Positions 1 through 5,614 of a stretch of DNA of 7,270 nt are shown piece by piece; the stretch's first letter is position 1, and each line of letters begins with the position of its first letter. Made by a program: the position numbers and the translations under genes. The notes beneath the pieces are model-generated. The model was not told the DNA's origin and made no database searches. It saw only the letters and a list, made by a program, of their open reading frames with translations. The stretch is from Desulfurococcales archaeon (GTDB taxonomy: Archaea; Thermoproteota; Thermoprotei_A; Sulfolobales; Desulfurococcaceae), in assembly GCA_015521265.1 (NCBI GenBank), contig WAON01000081.1:1-7270 (forward strand), read 5' to 3'.

Positions 1-291
1 CTCCTACAGCTAAGCAAAGCCTACCTACCCTACAGCTCACTAGCAGAAGCCGCGATACACATCACAGCACTATACATTATATTATACAGTATAAGATTCG
101 GCAAAATAGAGAAATACCTATCAAAATACAATGTAAAAGTAATACTAGACGCCTCCCCCCTACTACTCCAACTATTCTACATACTAATAGCCTTCAACCT
201 AGGAGGAGCACTTATATCGGTAGCTAAAGAGTATAAGAAGAAACATCAATTAAAACCAGTAGGAGAGGAGCAGGGAGAGAAACAGGGATAG
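1..291 (+). CDS. C-terminal part of an integral membrane protein (5' end outside window)
   Basis: The frame is open from base 1 to a TAG at 289-291 and gives the last 96 residues of a protein whose start lies upstream. Two hydrophobic stretches are visible, at about residues 14-31 (LAEAAIHITALYIILYSI) and about 47-75, separated by a Lys-rich loop. A charged tail follows (KEYKKKH, then a Gln/Glu/Gly-rich end), which is probably cytoplasmic. Codon choice (CTA, ATA, AGA) matches the neighbours, so this is a real gene end. The downstream DHH gene begins only 19 bases after the stop on the same strand, so the two are probably co-transcribed. I do not recognise the family from this fragment; a multi-pass membrane protein is as far as the sequence goes. 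Confidence 0.72.
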   Translation, partial: LLQLSKAYLPYSSLAEAAIHITALYIILYSIRFGKIEKYLSKYNVKVILDASPLLLQLFYILIAFNLGGALISVAKEYKKKHQLKPVGEEQGEKQG

Positions 292-310
292 GGGGACAGG
301 GTTATAAGCG

Positions 311-1324
311 ATGCCGAAGCTGCCGAGGGTATTCGTAGGTGGAGACTGGGATGCTGATGGACTAGTATCGACTGCCTTAATAGTCTACTCGCAGGAGAAG
401 CTTGGAGAATACCCTATAAAGGGGAGGGTTTTCCTAGATAAGAAACCAGTTGATCCGGAGAGGTTGAAGTTTATACTAAGCGATATAAGGATACCCTACG
501 ACATGGTTATACTGCTAGACGTACCATACACGGAAACAGTCCCCAGGATACTTTGGATGCTGAAACAACACTTCGGCGTAAAGAAGATCATGTATATAGA
601 CCACCACCTCTCAACCCAGACGAATGCGAAGAAGCTCGAGGAAATAGTGGATGAATTAATAATAGACCGCCATAAACCCACAGCATTAATACTCCACGAT
701 ATACTGGAGGAGAAGGGTATAAGGATTACTGAGAGGCTTAAAGCCTTCGTAGAAGTAGTAGGATACATGGATACTGGTAGGAGGGTGCCGGATAAATACA
801 TGAAGCTATTCGAGATAGCATCCCTATTCTCAAAAGCCTTCAACGTTATTAGGGATGAAAAGATCTGGCTGAGAATAGTTGACTGGCTAGCCTCACCAAC
901 ACCCCTAGCAACACCTATGGATGAAAAAATCATTAAGAAGCTTAAAGAAGTAGTAGATAAGAGGGATGAAGAAGTAAAACAACTAGCACTAGACCTAGCA
1001 ATGGGGGCACGGAAAGTCGGTAGTTTCAGATTCATAGATGCTAGGAATAAATGGAAGCATAGGGGTGGTACAGCTCTAGCATCAAAAATACACGCTATCC
1101 TAAAAGCACCAGTAGCACTCCTAGTAGATACGAGTAAGGAGTACACGTTGTTAATAGTCAAGGCTCCAAGGGGGACGGCTTTCCGCGTAGCAAAATACTT
1201 CATGGGGAACGGGTTAGCACTAGATATAGCGGGGCACCCGAACCTTGCAATAATCAAGCTACCCAAAAACCCGGATATAAACGAGTTACTTGAAGCCCTA
1301 CTACAAGCCCAATACTACTTCTAA
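311..1324 (+). CDS. DHH-family phosphoesterase (RecJ-like fold)
   Basis: A 337-residue member of the DHH phosphoesterase superfamily. These Mn2+-dependent enzymes hydrolyse phosphodiester bonds in single-stranded nucleic acids, oligonucleotides, cyclic dinucleotides or polyphosphate. All metal motifs are visible: motif I GDWDADG (residues 11-17, D14 and D16), motif II D70 in LLDVPYTE, motif III DHH (97-99) and motif IV D154 in GYMDTG. The C-terminal DHHA1-like domain shows RGG (251-253) and AGHPN (307-311), a variant of the usual GGH. Motif I looks more like RecJ than like NrnA/GdpP. The protein is shorter than bacterial RecJ and carries no extra OB, CBS or membrane domain. The start is ATG at 311, with G-rich sequence (292-300) about 10 bases upstream. 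The gene follows a membrane-protein gene and converges on the PP-loop gene with a 4-base overlap. Its substrate cannot be told; a cytoplasmic oligonucleotide or cyclic-nucleotide phosphodiesterase is a reasonable guess. Confidence 0.9.
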   Translation: MPKLPRVFVGGDWDADGLVSTALIVYSQEKLGEYPIKGRVFLDKKPVDPERLKFILSDIRIPYDMVILLDVPYTETVPRILWMLKQHFGVKKIMYIDHHLSTQTNAKKLEEIVDELIIDRHKPTALILHDILEEKGIRITERLKAFVEVVGYMDTGRRVPDKYMKLFEIASLFSKAFNVIRDEKIWLRIVDWLASPTPLATPMDEKIIKKLKEVVDKRDEEVKQLALDLAMGARKVGSFRFIDARNKWKHRGGTALASKIHAILKAPVALLVDTSKEYTLLIVKAPRGTAFRVAKYFMGNGLALDIAGHPNLAIIKLPKNPDINELLEALLQAQYYF

Positions 1325-2709
1325 ACCCGCTTCATCCTAGATTCTAGGAAAGACTTAAACACTGGATCAGTCCTTATATTCTTAAAACGCGGATCCCTTA
1401 GCATTAAGAATATCTCCCAGTTCCTAAGCGATGGACACATAAAGCATCCAAGCCTATAAAAACCAGCTTCATAGTATGGGTTTACGGGTATTCCTCGATA
1501 ATACATGTATAATTGGAGTAGGAGGGTAGACCACTGCTTTAAAGGCGTAACCCTAACAATGTTTTCATCAATCACCTGTATCGGCGGCCTACCACTACGC
1601 TTCTCAGATTCAACATCCCTATCACCACTGATAATCAAGCATTTCTCCCCCCTACTACAGAGTTCCCTATAAGTATTCTCTAAAGCATCAACCTTCAAGC
1701 CTGTGCACCAACGATAATCATGGCTTGGAAGCTCCATCTTTAAAACGAGATCGCGGATCCCCACCGGTATCTTCAATAGATTCTTCAAGCCCAGCTTCTC
1801 CGAGGCCTTATCTATGAATTCCTCCATACCCGGAAGATCAGTGTCGAGGTGAGCATAAACACCATAAACCCTCTCAGTGCCGAAGACTCGTAGTGCAAGA
1901 TAGAGTACAGTAGTACTATCCTTACCACCACTCCAAGGAACAATAACCCTGTCAAAACCCTTACCAACACGTTGAAGCCATCCAGCTACAATAGATTCCT
2001 CAGCTTTAATAGCGTCGATATTAGCTTTAACTAGTTCACCAGGATCTACCGGCGTAGGCTTAGAGCCACCATAATACCTAGGCTCCAAGTATTCCTCCAA
2101 GAACTGTATATAACCCCAGAAACCATCTTTGCCGAGGAAGTACTGTTTCCCGTCGAGACCCCTAACAACAACATATACCCCTTCATCAAGCCCGAGTTTC
2201 CCGGATGCAAGGCTTGTAACATGTAAAAAATAGACATCATGGAAGGGTTCTGGTTTAAACAAGCAATTCGTAGGGCCGAATAACCGGTAAACACCATCAT
2301 TGTACTCTATACAGTTCCTCTGGAAAGCTCTGGCCTTCTCAAACTCCCATGAAAGCTCTTCTAAACGTACATTCCTAATCCTACCCTTACCGATAACGTA
2401 GAGTAGAATATCAGGCCTTCTTATAAAGAAGGATTTCCTAGTGCCTGGTAAATCCTTCCATCCCAATAATAGGAAGTTGTATCGATTCGGACTAGCACTC
2501 GATGATACCTTAGAAACAATATCGTCCAGCTTCCTACCCGCCGACACATGCTCGATCCTTATAGGCCAGCCTCGATAATAGTTTTCAATAACCCATTTAA
2601 ACGCTTTATAATCCTTCTTCGCTCTTAGGAATACGTGGTATAGTATTGTTTCATTATTGTCTATCGTTTTATTGATCTCTTTTACCCTTTTATTCTCTAT
2701 TAATATCAT
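1321..2709 (-). CDS. PP-loop ATPase, PAPS-reductase family, with an N-terminal extension
   Basis: The catalytic part lies in the C-terminal half. It has the PP-loop SGGKDST (residues 260-266, counting from the ATG at 2709), an RWC motif (333-335), an SGDRDVES segment (361-368) and GCFMCP (421-426). The family binds ATP or an adenylyl-sulfate nucleotide in the cytoplasm, and members serve in sulfate assimilation, tRNA thiolation or DNA phosphorothioation (DndC). Cys335 followed 87 residues later by CxxC resembles the Fe-S pattern of APS reductases, but the first Cys pair is reduced to one. The first ~220 residues are an unrecognised region; about residues 165-200 look beta-rich and may be a PUA-like domain, which is a guess. 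A TTG at 2739 would add ten very basic residues, but these merely read the purine-rich ribosome-binding sequence out of frame, so ATG 2709 is preferred. It lies one base after the stop of the membrane-protein gene, so translation is probably coupled. Family is secure; exact reaction is not. Confidence 0.87.
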   Translation of the reverse strand: MILIENKRVKEINKTIDNNETILYHVFLRAKKDYKAFKWVIENYYRGWPIRIEHVSAGRKLDDIVSKVSSSASPNRYNFLLLGWKDLPGTRKSFFIRRPDILLYVIGKGRIRNVRLEELSWEFEKARAFQRNCIEYNDGVYRLFGPTNCLFKPEPFHDVYFLHVTSLASGKLGLDEGVYVVVRGLDGKQYFLGKDGFWGYIQFLEEYLEPRYYGGSKPTPVDPGELVKANIDAIKAEESIVAGWLQRVGKGFDRVIVPWSGGKDSTTVLYLALRVFGTERVYGVYAHLDTDLPGMEEFIDKASEKLGLKNLLKIPVGIRDLVLKMELPSHDYRWCTGLKVDALENTYRELCSRGEKCLIISGDRDVESEKRSGRPPIQVIDENIVRVTPLKQWSTLLLQLYMYYRGIPVNPYYEAGFYRLGCFMCPSLRNWEIFLMLRDPRFKNIRTDPVFKSFLESRMKRV

Positions 2710-2710
2710 T

Positions 2711-3436
2711 CTATTCTTCTTCCTCTTCCTCCTCTCCAAGTATTCTTGGAGTAAATATCTTTATATAGCTCTCACTAGCAATTTCCTCCCTCAACTCTTT
2801 CGGCGGAATATAGTATTCTGCTTCAGCAGTTTTAACAGCGATCCTGTATGAGAATAAGAGTATGAGGAACCCTATACCTATTAGTGTGAGCCCAATAAGC
2901 TGGAACCAACGGGCAATGATGATTGATGAAGCCTCCCTCATCGAGAAGACTTCTATTTTAACGTTCACATTACTCATGTAAAGGTATTGTGTAGATGCAA
3001 GCCTTGCAGTAACCCTATAGGTTCCCGGCGAATATATTGGTAAGGAGACGTGTTCTCCATTACGGACTATTACTGAGTATATAAGGTTATGGGATGAATC
3101 AGTAATATCGAATTGAACAGCTATATCGGGCTCGATACTGGATATATCGATTGAGAGGTAGCCGGGCGTTCTTAATTCAAACTCGCCAACGATCTCCGGC
3201 ACAGTAGTAAGGGTTAACGAGAAAGTCTTAACATCACTAACAACGTATTCAATACTACTAATATAACTACTATAACTATACTGCCTACCGGGTATTAGCA
3301 TTATACCATTGCCGAGAACATAATACCCTATACTAAACATTAGTAAGCCTACCATCATTAAAACTATACTACCAATTAAAACCCTCAAATACAACGGGCC
3401 AAGCGCAATTACAAACTCTCTAACCTTATCCAGCAA
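2711..3436 (-). CDS. Bitopic membrane protein with external beta-rich domain and poly-Glu tail
   Basis: A 241-residue protein with a clear layout. It has a short N-terminal segment, a membrane helix at about residues 18-42, a beta-rich and Ser/Tyr/Thr-rich domain at about 48-165, and a second helix at about 176-197. A charged cytoplasmic tail follows and ends in seven glutamates. The middle domain should face outside; motifs such as SPGTYRVTARL suggest an Ig-like or jelly-roll sandwich, but I do not recognise the family. The start is TTG at 3436. Upstream in frame there is a stop (TAA) and no ATG, GTG or TTG, and the first ATG codons (residues 27-28) would cut into the first helix. It is the first gene of a two-gene unit with the PP-loop gene, only one base apart. 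The function is unknown; the pairing may mean only co-transcription. The Glu tail overlaps the likely ribosome-binding sequence for the next gene. Confidence 0.82.
   Translation of the reverse strand: MLDKVREFVIALGPLYLRVLIGSIVLMMVGLLMFSIGYYVLGNGIMLIPGRQYSYSSYISSIEYVVSDVKTFSLTLTTVPEIVGEFELRTPGYLSIDISSIEPDIAVQFDITDSSHNLIYSVIVRNGEHVSLPIYSPGTYRVTARLASTQYLYMSNVNVKIEVFSMREASSIIIARWFQLIGLTLIGIGFLILLFSYRIAVKTAEAEYYIPPKELREEIASESYIKIFTPRILGEEEEEEE
2722..2732 (-). promoter_or_regulatory. Purine-rich ribosome-binding region for the PP-loop gene, inside the upstream coding end
   Basis: On the minus strand this reads GGAGGAAGAGG. It contains GGAGG (2732-2728) and GAGG (2725-2722), both complementary to the archaeal 16S rRNA tail. 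The GAGG lies 12 bases before the ATG at 2709. The same bases encode the poly-Glu tail of the membrane protein. No comparable signal precedes the alternative TTG at 2739, so this site helps decide the start. The spacing is longer than ideal, so coupling with the preceding stop may matter more. Confidence 0.5.
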
Positions 3437-3462
3437 TACTGGACAACCTTCAACTATACTAG

Positions 3463-3472
3463 GGATATATCT
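3463..3472 (-). promoter_or_regulatory. Candidate TATA element for the membrane-protein/PP-loop unit
   Basis: The minus strand reads AGATATATCC, centred about 31 bases before the TTG start at 3436. Archaeal TATA boxes sit about 25-27 bases before the transcription start, so the mRNA would have a very short leader of about five bases. That agrees with the lack of a strong Shine-Dalgarno before this TTG. The alternative is the A/T palindrome at 3510-3521, which would give a leader of about 50 bases. Motif-based inference only. Confidence 0.35.
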
Positions 3473-3509
3473 GTATTAGTCAATAATACCTAATCAATCC
3501 ATTACAAAA

Positions 3510-3521
3510 TAAAATATTTTA
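3510..3521. promoter_or_regulatory. Perfect 12-bp A/T palindrome; likely TATA element of the divergent promoter region
   Basis: TAAAATATTTTA is a perfect palindrome in the 137-base gap between divergent genes. For the plus-strand deacetylase operon it would place the transcription start near 3540-3545. The resulting leader of roughly 30 bases would include the GGGGAAGGG ribosome-binding sequence. Because it is symmetric it could also drive the minus-strand unit, or be bound by a dimeric regulator. The rest of the gap (3437-3574) shows no hairpin, tRNA or ORF. Confidence 0.45.
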
Positions 3522-3553
3522 CATAACCCCCAGAAAAACCTATCATTAAACAA

Positions 3554-3562
3554 GGGGAAGGG
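3554..3562 (+). promoter_or_regulatory. Ribosome-binding site for the deacetylase gene
   Basis: GGGGAAGGG lies 12 bases before the TTG at 3575 and is the only purine/G-rich run in this leader. No ATG or GTG follows it in the right frame until well inside conserved protein sequence, which supports the TTG start. The spacing is somewhat long. Confidence 0.42.
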
Positions 3563-3574
3563 AATACTAGTAGC

Positions 3575-4636
3575 TTGATCAGCCAAGGCCAGCTTAGGAT
3601 CTATGTAGTTAAGAATTCATTGACTAAGCATAAGCCTTGGTTCTATCACCCAGAGAACCCGGAGCGGTTAATGTATGCATTAAAAGGTATTAGGGAAGAA
3701 GGGCTAGAAGATTACCTAGAATACATCTCAGCGGAGGGGAAACCTAGTATTCACAAGTACGAAGAACTGCTCTTGAAAGTACATTGTAAAAACTACTTGA
3801 AATACCTCGAGGAAATGTCGAAAATAGCGCCGGTAGAAATAGATCCAGACACCTACATAGTCAATGATACCATAGAGCTAGCAGTTGAATCATACATATA
3901 CAGCTACACAATTGCAAGAACGGGGTATAGATACAAGGCGATCCTACTAAGACCCCCGGGACACCATGCGGGAAAATGTGGTAAAGCAATGAATACCGTT
4001 ACACAGGGCTTTTGCATATTGAATAATGCCGCTGCCGCGGCGAACTCCCTCCTAGATAAAGGCTATAATAGGATTGCGGTACTGGATTTCGACATACATC
4101 ATGGAAACGGCACACAGGAAATCTTCTATAAAACGGATAAAGTATTACACATGGACATACACAGGGATCCATCGAATTTTTACCCCTTTACAGGATTCCC
4201 TGATCAGATAGGTAAGGGTAGGGGTAGAGGGTATAGTGTAAACCTAGTCATAGGGCCTCATACGGGTGACGACTATTATGAGGAACTAATTGATATTGTG
4301 GAAAAACTGCTAAGAATGTATAAGCCCCAGCAAGTTATAGTATCTATGGGATTCGACGGTTACATGGGGGATGGATTAGCCGATACTAGGCTGTCCATGT
4401 ACATGTATAATAAGCTAGGATTAATGCTCCACCAGTTAAGCATCCCGATAACCAGCATATTAGAAGGGGGATACAGTCTAGGCTTGCAATATGGATTACC
4501 AGCTTATATAAAAGGACTACTAGGAACTGATGTAGAAGCTGGGGAAACTAAGACTCCGAAGCAAATAGTAGAAGAGTATAGGAGGATTAATAATAAGACT
4601 ATATTAAAGATCGAGGAGATATGGGGAGGGGGTTGA
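3575..4636 (+). CDS. Histone deacetylase-family zinc amidohydrolase (HDAC / acetylpolyamine amidohydrolase type)
   Basis: A 353-residue cytoplasmic enzyme of the arginase/deacetylase fold, which removes acetyl or similar acyl groups from amines using Zn2+. The catalytic set is complete: RPPGHHA (126-132, the His130/His131 pair), GFCILNN (145-151) and DFDIHHGNGT (171-180, Zn ligands D173 and H175). The third Zn ligand is D261 in SMGFDGYMGDGL, and the transition-state Tyr is Y300 in LEGGY. The N-terminal HPENPERL (25-32) is also typical. Length fits single-domain prokaryotic members. The start is TTG at 3575; an earlier in-frame ATG, GTG or TTG is not present nearby. It is the first gene of the four-gene operon, and its last 16 bases overlap the CYTH gene. 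The substrate is open: acetylated polyamines or acetyl-lysine on chromatin proteins such as Alba are both plausible. Family assignment is very secure. Confidence 0.95.
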   Translation: MISQGQLRIYVVKNSLTKHKPWFYHPENPERLMYALKGIREEGLEDYLEYISAEGKPSIHKYEELLLKVHCKNYLKYLEEMSKIAPVEIDPDTYIVNDTIELAVESYIYSYTIARTGYRYKAILLRPPGHHAGKCGKAMNTVTQGFCILNNAAAAANSLLDKGYNRIAVLDFDIHHGNGTQEIFYKTDKVLHMDIHRDPSNFYPFTGFPDQIGKGRGRGYSVNLVIGPHTGDDYYEELIDIVEKLLRMYKPQQVIVSMGFDGYMGDGLADTRLSMYMYNKLGLMLHQLSIPITSILEGGYSLGLQYGLPAYIKGLLGTDVEAGETKTPKQIVEEYRRINNKTILKIEEIWGGG

Positions 4637-5175
4637 AGGAATCCGAAGCTAAATACCATATAGTTGTTCCTGGAAAAATAGGCTTAATCAAACAAATACT
4701 CGAGGAAGAAAAATATAAGCATCAACAAACAGTTGAAGAAACGGATACCTATTATAACCATCCATGCAGAGACTTCTCAGAAACAGATGAAGCATTAAGA
4801 ATAAGGGTTAGAAGAACAACTAGGGGGGAAGAAATACGCGTCTTAACATATAAGGGTCCTAGGAAAACACTGGGAGATATAAAGATTAGGGAAGAATACG
4901 AGGTCTTCATAGACGATGATGAGTTAATGAGAAAAATACTGTTATCCCTAGGATTCAGCGTAGTTGGGATAGTGCGGAAGGTGAGGACTATATATAGGGG
5001 GCCTAAAGACTGTGAAGCAGTTATTGACTACCTAGAAAATACTAAGCAATATTACCTAGAAATCGAATGTAGTATTGATGAAATCAATAGGATTGCAGAA
5101 AGAATTAGAAGCTGCATTGAACCAGAACATAGAACATATCTAGAAATAATCCTAGGGAGAATTGAGAGGAAATGA
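4621..5175 (+). CDS. CYTH-domain protein (annotated class IV adenylate cyclase / triphosphatase type)
   Basis: A 184-residue single-domain protein of the CYTH (CyaB-ThTPase) superfamily. These form a beta tunnel that binds a triphosphate and, depending on the member, cyclise ATP or hydrolyse thiamine triphosphate, tripolyphosphate or RNA 5'-triphosphate. The signature ExExK is intact near the N terminus (E7, E9, K11). It is followed by YYNHPCRDF (44-52), TDEALRIR (55-62), the TYKGP motif (76-80), the KIREEYEV strand (88-95), VRKVR (118-122) and the closing acidic strand YLEIEC (145-150). ATG 4621 is favoured because GAGGAG (4613-4618) lies just upstream; a TTG at 4633 would still keep the motif but has poorer spacing. 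The gene overlaps the deacetylase by 16 bases and the NUDIX gene by 4 (ATGA). Cyclase naming is by homology only; a triphosphatase role is at least as likely. Confidence 0.92.
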   Translation: MGRGLKESEAKYHIVVPGKIGLIKQILEEEKYKHQQTVEETDTYYNHPCRDFSETDEALRIRVRRTTRGEEIRVLTYKGPRKTLGDIKIREEYEVFIDDDELMRKILLSLGFSVVGIVRKVRTIYRGPKDCEAVIDYLENTKQYYLEIECSIDEINRIAERIRSCIEPEHRTYLEIILGRIERK

Positions 5176-5612
5176 ATAATCAGGTATTTGTTGGGGTAGG
5201 AGCTGTAGTCGTATACAATAATAAAGTCCTCCTAGTTAAACGTAAATATGATCCTTGTAGAAACTGCTGGGCAATTCCCGGCGGACACTTGGAATATGGA
5301 GAAACAATTAGGGAGGCAGCGGTTAGAGAATTATTTGAAGAAACAAGTATTAAGGCTAGGCCAGTAGGGATCGTGTGGGTGGACGAGATTCTTCCAAACA
5401 AGTGCACGGATGGGAAGCACTTTGTACTAATAGATGTATACATGGAACCCATAGATAACCCCCCACACCCAGCACCGGGCTCTGATGCTTTAGACGCTGG
5501 ATTTTACAATTTATCGAGTCCTCCAGAACCAGTTACGAAGACAACGCTTAGATTATTAAAATACATTAGAGAACATAATGGAAAACCCCCACTCCTACCC
5601 TTGGGTGGATAA
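5172..5612 (+). CDS. NUDIX hydrolase
   Basis: A 146-residue NUDIX protein, which hydrolyses nucleoside diphosphates linked to another moiety (for example ADP-ribose, (d)NTPs or dinucleoside polyphosphates) with Mg2+ or Mn2+. The Nudix box spans residues 38-60: G38, five residues, E44, seven residues, then REL-F-EE (52-57) with the metal-binding glutamates E53, E56 and E57 intact. The usual Gly near the end of the box is Ser59. WAIPGGHLEYGE matches the family closely. A CxxC pair (C29, C32) sits in the loop just before it, with C78 later in the chain. The ATG overlaps the CYTH stop as ATGA, which implies translational coupling, with purine-rich GAGAGGA just ahead. The C-terminal tail (GKPPLLPLGG) is Pro-rich and probably flexible. 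The substrate cannot be told; fold and activity class are secure. Confidence 0.94.
   Translation: MNNQVFVGVGAVVVYNNKVLLVKRKYDPCRNCWAIPGGHLEYGETIREAAVRELFEETSIKARPVGIVWVDEILPNKCTDGKHFVLIDVYMEPIDNPPHPAPGSDALDAGFYNLSSPPEPVTKTTLRLLKYIREHNGKPPLLPLGG
5603..5610 (+). promoter_or_regulatory. Ribosome-binding site for the Cas4-like gene within the NUDIX 3' end
   Basis: GGGTGGAT contains GGTG, complementary to the archaeal 16S tail, with about seven bases before the ATG at 5615. It encodes the closing Gly-Gly of the NUDIX protein and part of its stop codon. It supports the ATG at 5615 as the true start and reinitiation within one transcript. Confidence 0.5.
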
Positions 5613-5614
5613 TT

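Noticed and set aside
496..1266. 256-residue open frame on the minus strand
   Set aside because: It lies wholly inside the DHH gene in antisense, is Ser/Phe/Thr-rich in a way typical of shadow frames, and has no motif; the plus-strand gene has a full motif set.
2046..2300. 84-residue open frame on the minus strand within the PP-loop gene
   Set aside because: Out-of-frame shadow with no motif, ribosome-binding site or family resemblance.
2657..2851. Hydrophobic 64-residue plus-strand frame that looks like a small membrane protein
   Set aside because: The Phe/Leu run is the reverse complement of the Glu/Arg/Lys-rich purine run at the junction of two real minus-strand genes.
2915..2930. ATGATGATTGATGAA resembling C boxes of an archaeal C/D box RNA
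   Set aside because: No CTGA D box follows at a sensible distance, and the bases are explained as minus-strand codons of the membrane protein.
5074..5084. TTGATGAAA resembling a C box
   Set aside because: No D box nearby; coding sequence of the CYTH protein explains it.
5180..5452. 90-residue minus-strand frame within the NUDIX gene
   Set aside because: Antisense shadow of a gene with a clear Nudix box.
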